Of a DNA stretch of 30,563 bases, positions 6,754 through 14,389 are shown in pieces. The stretch covers positions 1-30,563 of the forward strand of contig JAFTMM010000029.1 in assembly GCA_017452405.1 (NCBI GenBank). Reading direction: 5' to 3'. The position numbers and the translations under genes were made by a program. The first letter of the stretch is position 1, and each line of letters starts with the position of its first letter. The stretch is from Clostridia bacterium (lineage in GTDB: Bacteria; Bacillota; Clostridia; Christensenellales; Pumilibacteraceae). The notes beneath the pieces were generated by a model that saw nothing but the letters and a program-made list of their open reading frames with translations, was not told where the DNA came from and did not search any database.

Positions 6754-6839
6754 TTTTATTTTGCAAAATTATTATAACAGATTATCCCTTCCCTTTCAAG
6801 TCTTTTTAAAAAATTTTTCACGAATTTTGAGCAAAACTC

Positions 6840-6899
6840 TTGACAATGCCAAAATCTGGTATTATAATACAAGCGGACTAAAGGTCAAAGAAAGTCAAA
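6840..6899 (+). promoter_or_regulatory. groESL promoter with CtsR operator
   Basis: TTGACA (6840-6845), a 17-base spacer and TATAAT (6863-6868) form a consensus sigma-A promoter. The CtsR site GGTCAAAGAAAGTCAAA occupies 6883-6899, just after the expected start of transcription. This 17-base site is identical to the one in front of ctsR. No CIRCE element (TTAGCACTC-N9-GAGTGCTAA) is present, so HrcA control is not indicated here. Confidence 0.9.
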
Positions 6900-6953
6900 T
6901 TTTTCTTTTTCGACGGAGTTTGACAGTCTAATTTAGGAAAAAGGTTATATTAC

Positions 6954-6982
6954 TTGACAAAACGTATATAAAATATTAAAAT
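6954..6982 (+). promoter_or_regulatory. Possible second groES promoter
   Basis: TTGACA (6954-6959) and TAAAAT (6977-6982) with a 17-base spacer lie 26 bases before the groES start codon, downstream of the CtsR operator. If used, it would give CtsR-independent basal expression. Confidence 0.45.
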
Positions 6983-7008
6983 TGCAGAGTAAAATATGGA
7001 GGTAAAAA

Positions 7009-7293
7009 ATGGAAATTAAACCTTTGTTTGACAGAGTTGTCGTAAAGCAGATTGACAATGAAGAAACGACCAAGAGCGGTATCGTACTTCTCGCTAAAGA
7101 TCAGGAAAAGCCCCAGATGGCGGTTGTCGTTGCGGTAGGTCCCGGAGGAAACGTGGACGGTAAAGAAGTCGTAATGAACGTTAAGGTCGGAGATAAGGTT
7201 CTTTGCTCAAAGTATGCGGGCAGTGAATTCAAGATTGACGGTGAGGAAGTTACTATCCTCCGTCAGGGCGATATTCTCGCTATCGTTGAATGA
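7009..7293 (+). CDS. groES: Co-chaperonin GroES
   Basis: This 94-residue protein is the heptameric lid of the GroEL folding chamber. It starts IKPLFDRVVVKQ and has a mobile loop near residues 20-30 (ETTKSGIVL), GGNVDGKEVVMNVKVGDKV and the C-terminal RQGDILAIVE, all standard. GGAGG lies seven bases before the ATG. It is 18 bases upstream of groEL and co-transcribed from the CtsR-controlled promoter. Confidence 0.97.
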   Translation: MEIKPLFDRVVVKQIDNEETTKSGIVLLAKDQEKPQMAVVVAVGPGGNVDGKEVVMNVKVGDKVLCSKYAGSEFKIDGEEVTILRQGDILAIVE

Positions 7294-7311
7294 TTTATAG
7301 GAGGCTAAGTA

Positions 7312-8937
7312 ATGGCTAAACAACTTAAACACGGAGAAGAAGCAAGAAAGGCTCTCGAAGCCGGCGTTAATACGCTTGCAAATACCGTTAAAATCACGCT
7401 CGGTCCTAAGGGCAGAAACGTAGTTCTCGACAAGAAGTACGGCGCTCCCCTTATTACCAACGACGGCGTAACTATCGCCAAGGAAATCGAACTCGAAGAT
7501 CCGTTTGAGAATCTCGGTGCACAGCTCGTTAAAGAAGTTTCCACCAAGACGAACGACGTTGCCGGTGACGGAACTACCACCGCTTGCGTGCTTGCACAGG
7601 CTATCATCAGAGAAGGTCTTAAGAACGTAGCGGCGGGCGCAAACCCTATGGTTATCAAGAAGGGTATTTCTTCGGCTACCCAGACCGCAGTAGACTACCT
7701 CAAGGGCATTTCCAAGGAAGTAGACTCTTCGGCTGCTATTCAGCAGGTTGCAAGCATTTCGGCTAGCGACGACACCGTAGGTCAGCTTATTGCCGAGGCT
7801 TTTGAAAAGGTCGGCAAGGACGGCGTTATTACCGTTGAAGAATCCAAGACTATGAGCACCGTGCTTAACGTAGTTGAAGGTATGCAGTTTGACAGAGGTT
7901 ACGCTTCCAGCTATATGGTGACGGATACCGATAAGATGGAGTGCGTATTCGACAACCCCGCTATCCTTATCACGGACAAGAAGATCAGCAATATTCAGGA
8001 GCTCCTCCCCGTTCTAGAACAGGTTATCCAGAATAATCTCAAGCTTATGATTATCGCAGAGGACATTGAAAGCGAACCGCTCGCTACCCTCGTAGTTAAC
8101 AAGCTTCGCGGAACGTTTAACTGCGTAGCGGTTAAGGCCCCCGGCTTCGGCGACAGAAGAAAGGAAATGCTTCAGGACATCGCAGTTCTCACCGGTGGTA
8201 CGGTTATCAGCGAAGAAACCGGTCTTGAGCTTAAAGAGGCTAAACTCGAAATGCTTGGCAGAGCTAAGCAGATCCGAGTTGATAAGGAAAACACCACTAT
8301 CGTTGAGGGCGCAGGTAGCGCGGAAAAGATTAAGGATCGCATTAAGATGATTAAGGCGCAGATCGAAGTTTCGACCAGCGACTATGATAAAGAAAAGCTT
8401 TCCGAAAGACTTGCTAAGCTTGCAGGCGGTGTTGCCGTTATAGGCGTAGGCGCTGCTACCGAAGTGGAGATGAAAGAAAAGAAGCTCCGTATCGAGGACG
8501 CGCTTGCAGCTACCCGCGCGGCAGTTGAAGAAGGTATCGTTCCCGGAGGCGGTGTTGCGCTTCTCTCGGCTATCCCTGCCGTTAAGAACCTTATCAAGAC
8601 TCTCGACGGCGACGAAAAGACGGGCGCTTCTATCGTACTTCGCGCTCTCGAAGAGCCTATCCGTCAGATCGCTTCCAATGCAGGCGTGGACGGTGGAGTG
8701 GTAGTTAATACCATTCTTTCCAAGAAAAAGGCTAACTTCGGTTATAACGCTATGAAGGACGAATACTGCGACGTTGTTGAAGCAGGTATTCTCGATCCTA
8801 CTAAGGTAACGAGAAGCGCGCTCCAGAACGCAGCAAGCGTAGCCGCTACTCTTCTCACTACCGAGAGTATCGTCACCGATATCCCCGCTCCCGAACCTGC
8901 AGCTCCCGCAGGCGGTGGCATGGGCGGAATGTATTAA
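7312..8937 (+). CDS. groEL: Chaperonin GroEL
   Basis: This is a 541-residue, 60-kDa chaperonin subunit. It shows the ATP-site motif VAGDGTTTACVLAQ (about 85-98), the TLGPKGRNVVLD stretch near the N-terminus, the GIVPGGGVALL motif (about 404-414) and the glycine-methionine tail GGGMGGMY. Length and motif order are those of ordinary type I chaperonins. AGGAGG precedes the ATG by about eight bases. Codon choice is strongly skewed to C-ending codons compared with neighbouring genes, as expected for a highly expressed gene. A long antisense open frame over its 3' half is a by-product of this codon bias. Confidence 0.98.
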   Translation: MAKQLKHGEEARKALEAGVNTLANTVKITLGPKGRNVVLDKKYGAPLITNDGVTIAKEIELEDPFENLGAQLVKEVSTKTNDVAGDGTTTACVLAQAIIREGLKNVAAGANPMVIKKGISSATQTAVDYLKGISKEVDSSAAIQQVASISASDDTVGQLIAEAFEKVGKDGVITVEESKTMSTVLNVVEGMQFDRGYASSYMVTDTDKMECVFDNPAILITDKKISNIQELLPVLEQVIQNNLKLMIIAEDIESEPLATLVVNKLRGTFNCVAVKAPGFGDRRKEMLQDIAVLTGGTVISEETGLELKEAKLEMLGRAKQIRVDKENTTIVEGAGSAEKIKDRIKMIKAQIEVSTSDYDKEKLSERLAKLAGGVAVIGVGAATEVEMKEKKLRIEDALAATRAAVEEGIVPGGGVALLSAIPAVKNLIKTLDGDEKTGASIVLRALEEPIRQIASNAGVDGGVVVNTILSKKKANFGYNAMKDEYCDVVEAGILDPTKVTRSALQNAASVAATLLTTESIVTDIPAPEPAAPAGGGMGGMY

Positions 8938-8980
8938 GGTTTTAACCATCTGCTACTATTGTTTATTATAAAGATTATGC

Positions 8981-9011
8981 AAAAATCGGAGGCTGACTGC
9001 CTCCGATTTTT
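8981..9011. terminator. Bidirectional terminator between groEL and cysK
   Basis: A perfect 13-bp stem (8981-8993 with 8999-9011, AAAAATCGGAGGC and complement) has a five-base loop. The A-run and T-run at its ends let it terminate groESL on the plus strand and the convergent cysteine synthase gene on the minus strand. Confidence 0.9.
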
Positions 9012-9022
9012 TGTATGTACTA

Positions 9023-9949
9023 CTATTCAAATAACGGTGTAGAGAAATATCTTTCTGCGGTATCTGGAAGAACGGTAACGACCGTCTTACCCTTGCCCAA
9101 CTTTTTGGCGAGTTTTATTGCGGCGGCTACGTTCGTTCCACTACTTATTCCACACAATATACCTTCCTTTAGCGCAAGGTCTTTTGACGTGTTTATTGCT
9201 TCTTCGTCCTTGATAATGCAGATATCGTCGTATATATTTTGATTTAAGATTGCAGGGATAAGTCCGTCGCCTATACCCATTTGAACGTGCGTACCAATCG
9301 ATCCGCCCGATAATATTGCGGCGTTTTCGGGCTCTACTGCCCAAATAAGCATGTCGGGATTAGCCTCTTTCAGCGTTTCGCCTATTCCCGTTATAGTTCC
9401 GCCCGTGCCTATTCCCGAACAGAAACCATGAATAGGACCGTTTACGTCACGCAAGATTTCTATGCCCGTTGCCGAGCGTTGAATTTCGGGATTCGCAGGG
9501 TTCTCAAACTGTTGCGGTACGAAGACGTTGGGATTTTCCGCTTTCATTTTAAGCGCGGTATTAAGACATTCTTCAATGCATTTGCCTATATTCCCGTCGT
9601 CGTGAATTAGTATTACTTCGGCGCCGTAGTGCTGAACGAGTTTTCTTCTTTCTTCGCTAACCGAATCGGGCATAATAATTTTTACTTTGTACCCTTTTAC
9701 AGCGCCAACGAGCGCAAGACCTATACCCTGATTTCCGCTGGTAGGCTCTACTATTACCGTATCTTTATTTAAAAGTCCGCGTTTTTCCGCGTCGTTTATC
9801 ATATTAAGCGCCGTTCGGGTTTTTATCGAACCGCCGACGTTCAAGCCCTCGAACTTCACAAAAATCTCCGCCGAATCGGGGCTGACCATTCTTTGAAGTT
9901 TTATTATCGGGGTATTCCCTATTGCATCTAAAATCGTATTGCAAATCAT
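9023..9949 (-). CDS. cysK: Cysteine synthase (O-acetylserine sulfhydrylase) family
   Basis: This is a PLP fold-type II enzyme, most likely making cysteine from O-acetylserine and sulfide. With the ATG at 9949 (AGGTG six bases upstream) it has 308 residues. A GTG three codons earlier is also possible. Visible are the PLP lysine in GGSIKTR (Lys43), the substrate loop TSGNQG (70-75), the phosphate-binding GTGGT (181-185), HVQMGIGDGLIP and the GISSGTN serine near 270. Two deviations stand out: the usual SGNTG is SGNQG, and the usual SVKDR is SIKTR. The fold is certain, but substrate preference (O-acetylserine, O-phosphoserine or another acceptor) is less so. No serine acetyltransferase is in the window. 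The gene stands alone and converges on groEL. Confidence 0.85.
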   Translation of the reverse strand: MICNTILDAIGNTPIIKLQRMVSPDSAEIFVKFEGLNVGGSIKTRTALNMINDAEKRGLLNKDTVIVEPTSGNQGIGLALVGAVKGYKVKIIMPDSVSEERRKLVQHYGAEVILIHDDGNIGKCIEECLNTALKMKAENPNVFVPQQFENPANPEIQRSATGIEILRDVNGPIHGFCSGIGTGGTITGIGETLKEANPDMLIWAVEPENAAILSGGSIGTHVQMGIGDGLIPAILNQNIYDDICIIKDEEAINTSKDLALKEGILCGISSGTNVAAAIKLAKKLGKGKTVVTVLPDTAERYFSTPLFE

Positions 9950-10038
9950 ATTATGCACCTGCTAGGTTAGTTGAATTATATTGTAACATACGTTGCAAAA
10001 AATTTCAATCGCGTTGCACCGTTTATTAAACTTTTTCT

Positions 10039-10962
10039 TTATCTCTTTCGGTACATTTTGCTCGCGCCGAGAATTTCGCTGACTTCCATTATGGAGACGA
10101 ATGCAGTTTCGTCGAGTTTGCCTACGATTTCTTTAAGTTTAGGGAGTTCAAAGCGGTTAACGACAACGTATAATACTTCTTTGTCCGTACCCGAATAAAA
10201 GCCCTTAGCGTCAATAAGCGTTATACCACGCTTAAACTCCTCCGAAAGCGCAGAGGCAAGCGTGTCGGCGTTTTCCGTAATAATTAGCGCAGCTTTGCCT
10301 TTATCCAAACCTTCAACGATAAAGTCTATCGTTTTCAGTCCAATAAAGTATGCAACGAGCGAATACAGCGGACCTGCCCAAGATAAGCCTAACAAAATAG
10401 AAGTGATAACACCTGCGGTAATGAAAAGTACGGCGTTATACATCATAACGAAAGTGCCTACGGTAATGCTCAGTCGTTTGTGGAACATCAGCGCCATAAC
10501 CTCTACGCCGTCCAATGCTCCGCCGAAGCGCATAACAAGACCGCTACCTATACCCGAAAGAAGACCGCCGAATAACGCGCCGAGGACGGTGTCCGTGCCA
10601 ACTATGGGCGAAGTAGCGGGGTTATTTGCAAAAAAGTCGGAAAAGATTACGCTATTAATCAGGAAAGCAGCCAAAGAATATACGCCGATTGCAAATAACG
10701 AGCAAATTAAAAACTCCTTCGCAATTTTTTTATGCCCTATAATATAGAACGGAAAGTTCAGCACGATGAGGAACACCGACATTGGCAGGAAGGGTGGTGT
10801 GAATTTTCCCACGAGCACCGAAGTACCCGAAAGCCCTCCGTCGTAAATATTGAGCGGAGCAAGGAACAAGCAGACGCCGATTGCGTTTATAGTACCGGCA
10901 ACGAGCAATCCGAGAAAATTTAGGGGCTTTAATTTTATAGGAGTTTTTTCTTTCTTTTCCAC
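10039..10962 (-). CDS. YitT-family membrane protein (DUF161 and DUF2179)
   Basis: The 307-residue protein has about six hydrophobic segments, including NAIGVCLFLAPLNIYDGGLSG, the family's first repeat, and SGIGSGLVMRFGGALDGVEV. A soluble C-terminal domain (about 220-307, KAALIITENADTLASAL ... GITLIDAKGFYSG) matches DUF2179. The family has no settled biochemical role. The start is a GTG at 10962 with AAGGAA upstream, 15 bases after the antiporter stop, so it is co-transcribed with the CaCA antiporter and shares its manganese riboswitch. This context suggests a role in metal homeostasis here, which is inference. Confidence 0.85.
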   Translation of the reverse strand: MEKKEKTPIKLKPLNFLGLLVAGTINAIGVCLFLAPLNIYDGGLSGTSVLVGKFTPPFLPMSVFLIVLNFPFYIIGHKKIAKEFLICSLFAIGVYSLAAFLINSVIFSDFFANNPATSPIVGTDTVLGALFGGLLSGIGSGLVMRFGGALDGVEVMALMFHKRLSITVGTFVMMYNAVLFITAGVITSILLGLSWAGPLYSLVAYFIGLKTIDFIVEGLDKGKAALIITENADTLASALSEEFKRGITLIDAKGFYSGTDKEVLYVVVNRFELPKLKEIVGKLDETAFVSIMEVSEILGASKMYRKR

Positions 10963-10977
10963 TTTCTATTTTCCTTT

Positions 10978-11931
10978 TTAGTTTCTTACGATTATATATG
11001 CGAGATAACCAACGTAGAGTAACAGCGTTACTATTCCCTGCCATCTAGTCATCTTTTTCGAGAACATCGAAATAATTAAAATAATCAATCCGGAGCCGAG
11101 CATTACGAGCATATCGAACAGTCCCGCCATAGTAAGTGTGAGATTGCTTATCGTAGATGATACACCGAGAATAAAGATTACGTTAAAGATATTAGAGCCG
11201 ATTACGTTACCGACTGCAATATCGTTCTCTTTCTTGATCGAAGCCACTACACTCGTAACGAGTTCGGGCAACGACGTTCCCACGGCAACGATAGTAAGTC
11301 CAACGAGAGATTCACTCATTCCGAGAGCTTGCGCGATTATTGAAGCATTGTCCACGACGAGATCACCGCCGAAAATTACGCCCGCAAGACCTACAGCGGT
11401 GAATATGATGCTGAGCCACAGCGGGCGTTTCTTCGCGTGATTTTCTTCCTGCAAGGGCTGGAGCTTAGCCGTTTTCTTAGCTCTAAATACAAGGAACACC
11501 ATATAGCCCACGAAAAGCACTATAAGCAGTATAGACTCGAACAGTTCAAGCACAAGCGGCGAAATTACAAAAGAGAACAACAACAAAACGAGGTATACCG
11601 CTATCATAATCGGAATATCATACCTCTTCATATCTTTACTAATATGGAGCGGTATTATTATTGCGCTTACGCCGAGAATGAAGAGCGTATTGAAAATATT
11701 AGAACCGACTACGTTTCCAATCGCAATATCATTCAGACCGTTGATCGCGCCGTTAATACTAACCGACGCTTCGGGCGCGCTAGTTCCCATTGAAACGAGC
11801 GTCAATCCTATAATGAGCGGAGGTATTTTCATTGCTTTGGCTATTCTACTTGAGCCGTCCACGAAAAAGTCTGCGCCCTTAATAAGTAACGCCATGCCCA
11901 AAATAAGCAAAAATACGTTTAAAAATGACAT
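10978..11931 (-). CDS. CaCA-superfamily Ca2+/Na+ antiporter (YrbG-like)
   Basis: This 317-residue cation/proton or cation/sodium exchanger has about ten membrane segments. The two inverted alpha-repeats that define the superfamily are plain: GLTLVSMGTSAPE with GNVVGSNIFN, and GLTIVAVGTSLPE with GNVIGSNIFN. The paired glutamates lie in the ion site. The start ATG has AGGGGG upstream. A yybP-ykoY riboswitch occupies the leader, so the likely physiological substrate includes Mn2+ (export), in addition to or instead of Ca2+. It is the first gene of a two-gene operon with the YitT protein. Confidence 0.9.
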   Translation of the reverse strand: MSFLNVFLLILGMALLIKGADFFVDGSSRIAKAMKIPPLIIGLTLVSMGTSAPEASVSINGAINGLNDIAIGNVVGSNIFNTLFILGVSAIIIPLHISKDMKRYDIPIMIAVYLVLLLFSFVISPLVLELFESILLIVLFVGYMVFLVFRAKKTAKLQPLQEENHAKKRPLWLSIIFTAVGLAGVIFGGDLVVDNASIIAQALGMSESLVGLTIVAVGTSLPELVTSVVASIKKENDIAVGNVIGSNIFNVIFILGVSSTISNLTLTMAGLFDMLVMLGSGLIILIISMFSKKMTRWQGIVTLLLYVGYLAYIIVRN

Positions 11932-11950
11932 ATCCGTCCCCCTAAATATA

Positions 11951-12081
11951 AAGACCTTTTACCGAATTGTTAATTCAGATAAAAAGTCTTGAAATTTAAG
12001 CGTGACCGAGTACCTAACGTACTGTATTGACGATCGGACGCACATTTAAAAAATGCTTTCTACTCCCTTTTTAAAGGTCTT
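11951..12081 (-). ncRNA. yybP-ykoY manganese riboswitch
   Basis: On the minus strand the leader contains GGGAGTAG (12067-12060) and CGTCAATACA (12032-12023), the two internal-loop signatures of the yybP-ykoY class. They are enclosed by a P1 helix formed by AAAGACC-type arms at 12073-12081 and 11951-11959. The 3' P1 strand can instead pair with an upstream stretch (11972-11989 with 11952-11968, about 17 pairs including GU), giving a hairpin that excludes P1 and is followed by a weak T-rich run. A Mn2+-on switch between these two folds is the natural reading, and the class is known to activate Mn2+ efflux genes. Confidence 0.85.
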
Positions 12082-12097
12082 CAATTGTTAATATAAT

Positions 12098-12124
12098 ATT
12101 ATACTTTTTTCGAGATTTTGTCAA
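12098..12124 (-). promoter_or_regulatory. Promoter of the riboswitch-controlled operon
   Basis: TTGACA (12124-12119) and TATAAT (12103-12098) lie on the minus strand just ahead of the riboswitch. The spacer is only 15 bases, shorter than ideal, but overlapping TATTAT and TATATT alternatives lie immediately downstream. Confidence 0.6.
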
Positions 12125-12174
12125 CACTATGGAGCTAATTTTCCACCTTAATTCTAATTTCTCCACGCCCACCA

Positions 12175-12187
12175 TATAATTGCTAAT
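12175..12187 (+). promoter_or_regulatory. -10 box directly in front of the glycosyltransferase start
   Basis: TATAAT at 12175-12180 is followed by seven bases and then the ATG at 12188. No Shine-Dalgarno sequence is present, and no convincing -35 box is seen. If this promoter is used the mRNA would begin at or within a base of the start codon. Confidence 0.45.
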
Positions 12188-13243
12188 ATGACCGAATTAT
12201 CTTTGTGTATGATAGTAAAAAACGAAGAGAGCGTTATCGGGAGATGTCTTTCGATTGCAGAGAAGTTTGCGGACGAAATAATCGTCGTGGACACCGGCTC
12301 GGAGGACGGAACGAAAAGGGTTTGCGAAAGGTTTACCGATAAAGTATTCGACTTTGAATGGATTGACGACTTTTCCGCCGCCCGTAACTTTGCTTTTTCC
12401 AAAGCGACCAAGCCCCTCGTTATGTGGCTTGATGCCGACGACGTAGTGTCAAGCGAAAACGTAGACAAAATACTTGAAATCAAAAGCAAGCGCTACGACG
12501 AAATTGCGGATACCGTTATGTGTAAATACGTAACGGCGCGCGCTGACGACGGCTCTCCTGCCTTCTCCTTTTATCGTGAGCGGATCATGAAGCGGGAATT
12601 TAATCCGACGTGGGAGGGATTTATTCACGAATGTATTCCCCCTTTCGGGCGCGTTACGTATTCTGACGTTGAAATCGACCACGCTAAACTGAAGCCGGGC
12701 AACCCATGGCGAAACTTGCATATTTATCAAAAAAAGCTGTCCGAGGGCGCTCAGCTGGACAGCAGAAATAAATTGTATTACGGTCGGGAGCTCGCCGACA
12801 ACCGATTGTACTCGGACGCTATCCACGTCCTTGAAGATTGTTTATCAAGCGCAACGGGCGTTACGGGCGTTGAGGCAAGTGAAACTCTTTCAGATTGCTA
12901 CTCTGCGCTCGGCAAAACCGACGAAGCGGTTAACGCGCTGTGTCGCGCCTTTAATTTCGGCGCGCCAAGAGCGGAAACTATATGCAAGCTTGCAAGTCTT
13001 TTTGCCGTACGTGACGACAGACAGTCGGCGTTCTGGTATCAAGCAGCGCTGTGCTGTGAAGGCGGATTGCCGGGCATATTCAGACGCCCCGAATGTATGG
13101 ATTTCGTGCCTTACGTTGAACTCAGTTGTTGCTATTACAGATTAGGCGAAAAGGAACGCGCGAAAAAGTATCACGAGATGGCTTTCGCGCTCCGCCCCAA
13201 TCATCCCAGCATTATTCACAACGCGCCTTTCTTTACGGATTGA
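12188..13243 (+). CDS. Family 2 glycosyltransferase with TPR-like C-terminus
   Basis: The 351-residue protein begins TELSLCMIVKNEESVIGRCL, followed by DEIIVVDTGSEDGT and MWLDADD (metal- and sugar-nucleotide-binding acidic motif near 85). This is a standard GT2/GT-A fold. Residues from about 200 onward form helix pairs with regularly spaced Ala/Leu/Tyr (for example SETLSDCYSALGKTDEAVNAL and LSCCYYRLGEKERAKKYHEMA), which read as TPR repeats. Such GT2-TPR proteins are soluble and glycosylate proteins or surface polymers in other Firmicutes. The acceptor here is unknown. The gene stands alone with no ribosome binding site, and its stop codon abuts the stop of the convergent small Fe-S protein gene. 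Confidence 0.85.
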   Translation: MTELSLCMIVKNEESVIGRCLSIAEKFADEIIVVDTGSEDGTKRVCERFTDKVFDFEWIDDFSAARNFAFSKATKPLVMWLDADDVVSSENVDKILEIKSKRYDEIADTVMCKYVTARADDGSPAFSFYRERIMKREFNPTWEGFIHECIPPFGRVTYSDVEIDHAKLKPGNPWRNLHIYQKKLSEGAQLDSRNKLYYGRELADNRLYSDAIHVLEDCLSSATGVTGVEASETLSDCYSALGKTDEAVNALCRAFNFGAPRAETICKLASLFAVRDDRQSAFWYQAALCCEGGLPGIFRRPECMDFVPYVELSCCYYRLGEKERAKKYHEMAFALRPNHPSIIHNAPFFTD

Positions 13244-13441
13244 TTATTTTTCCTTATAGTACAGCATACAGTGGCAATAGCCCTCGAAGTCGGGATCGGC
13301 TATCTGCTGACGGAATTCTTCGCACATGCATTTATATTCCGGCTTGCGTGGTATACGGCAGGGACAATATCCGCCCTTAGCTTTCAAGCCTTCTTTTATT
13401 CTGCGGACGATTTCTTCGTCTTCGTTAAATCTTACTTTCAT
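13244..13441 (-). CDS. Small ferredoxin:thioredoxin reductase-like Fe-S protein
   Basis: The 65-residue protein has three Cys-x-Cys pairs: CPCR (26-28), CMC (38-40) and GYCHCMLYY (56-58). The CPCR start and the CHCML end are characteristic of the catalytic subunit of ferredoxin:thioredoxin reductase, which holds a 4Fe-4S cluster next to a redox-active disulfide. The spacing between the pairs differs from the plant/cyanobacterial enzyme (CPC-x16-CPC-x8-CHC), and the protein is much shorter. It lies 37 bases after the ZIP transporter and shares its promoter. AAGGAG precedes the ATG. A redox role with thioredoxin is likely but unproven, and a metal-handling role is possible given the operon. Confidence 0.7.
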   Translation of the reverse strand: MKVRFNEDEEIVRRIKEGLKAKGGYCPCRIPRKPEYKCMCEEFRQQIADPDFEGYCHCMLYYKEK

Positions 13442-13478
13442 AACTACTCCTTAGTTATTATCTTCGGTATTTTATAAT

Positions 13479-14270
13479 TTATCCAAGCGCAACGTCAAGA
13501 ACCATCATTACTGCAAAACCTGCCATCACTCCCCACGTTCCGAGGTGCGGATGTTCGCTCATTCTCGCGTCGGGAATAAGATCCTCGGATACCACGAAAA
13601 TCATTGCGCCTGCCGCAAACGCCAAAAACCAAGGTTGAAGCACCGAAAGCGAGGACGCAAGGAAAAAGCCTACGACGGCAAATACAGGTTCAACCGCGCC
13701 GCTTAACGCTCCGAACGCAAACGCTTTCGTTTTACTACCCAAACTTGCGCGCATGGGAAGCGATACCGCCGCCCCCTCGGGAAAGTTCTGCAAGCCCATA
13801 CCTATCGCAAGCATAAGCGCGGACATAATTGCGCTCATATCTCCGCTTGCATGCGCCGCGCCAAATGCAAAGCCCACCGCAAGACCTTCGGGAATATTGT
13901 GTATGGTTACGGCAAGCATCATCTTGCTCGACTTAGACATTGTCGGCGCTTTTAAGCCCTCTTCCTCACCCGTACCGCTATGCATATGAGGAACGATTTT
14001 GTCGATAAGTACGAGAAATGCTCCGCCTAAAATAAAGCCTATTACGGGCGGAAGAAACGCAAGGTTGTTAAACGTTTCCTCCGATTGCGATAGCGACGGA
14101 AGTAATAGCGACCAAACGGACGCGGCAATCATTACGCCCGAAGCAAAGCCCAAAAAAAGCGTGTTGGCTTTGGGCGACTCGGTCTTAAAGAAGAACACGA
14201 GCGCAGAGCCTGCCGTCGTCATTAAGAACAGTATACTAAAACCGACTATCGTTAAAACAACTTCTGTCAC
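13479..14270 (-). CDS. ZIP-family divalent metal transporter
   Basis: This 263-residue protein has about eight membrane segments. The signature metal-site helices are present as HNIPEGLAVGFAFG (about 124-137) and GLQNFPEGAAVSLP (about 158-171), and a short histidine-bearing loop (HMHSGTGEEE) lies before the fourth segment. ZIP proteins import Zn2+, Fe2+ or Mn2+ into the cytoplasm, and the specificity is not readable from sequence. It starts at a GTG with AGGAGG five bases ahead, under a strong promoter at 14324-14351, and is followed by the small Fe-S protein. Confidence 0.9.
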   Translation of the reverse strand: MTEVVLTIVGFSILFLMTTAGSALVFFFKTESPKANTLFLGFASGVMIAASVWSLLLPSLSQSEETFNNLAFLPPVIGFILGGAFLVLIDKIVPHMHSGTGEEEGLKAPTMSKSSKMMLAVTIHNIPEGLAVGFAFGAAHASGDMSAIMSALMLAIGMGLQNFPEGAAVSLPMRASLGSKTKAFAFGALSGAVEPVFAVVGFFLASSLSVLQPWFLAFAAGAMIFVVSEDLIPDARMSEHPHLGTWGVMAGFAVMMVLDVALG

Positions 14271-14323
14271 TTACTCCTCCTTTGCCCTTGTCAGTCTATG
14301 CTTAATCTTTTCCCTCTGTTCGT

Positions 14324-14351
14324 ATTATAACAGAAATTACGTTTTTGTCAA
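14324..14351 (-). promoter_or_regulatory. Promoter of the ZIP operon
   Basis: TTGACA (14351-14346) and TATAAT (14329-14324) on the minus strand have a 16-base spacer. I see no dyad that would mark a Zur or MntR operator. Confidence 0.8.
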
Positions 14352-14358
14352 GAAAAAA

Positions 14359-14380
14359 ACCGATTGTTTGTCAATCGGTT
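14359..14380 (-). terminator. Terminator of the GH3 gene
   Basis: AACCGATTG and CAATCGGTT (14359-14367, 14372-14380) form a 9-bp stem with a four-base loop. Seven further T residues follow on the minus strand, nine bases beyond the GH3 stop. Confidence 0.88.
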
Positions 14381-14389
14381 CTTTTCCTA

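Noticed and set aside
6760..7008. Search for a CIRCE element upstream of groES
   Set aside because: No TTAGCACTC/GAGTGCTAA pair is present. Only the CtsR site is found.
8014..8949. Long open frame antisense to groEL
   Set aside because: It runs opposite a highly biased, unmistakable chaperonin gene and shows no family resemblance. It is a codon-bias shadow. The same applies to the 330-codon frame antisense to fba (27651-28643).
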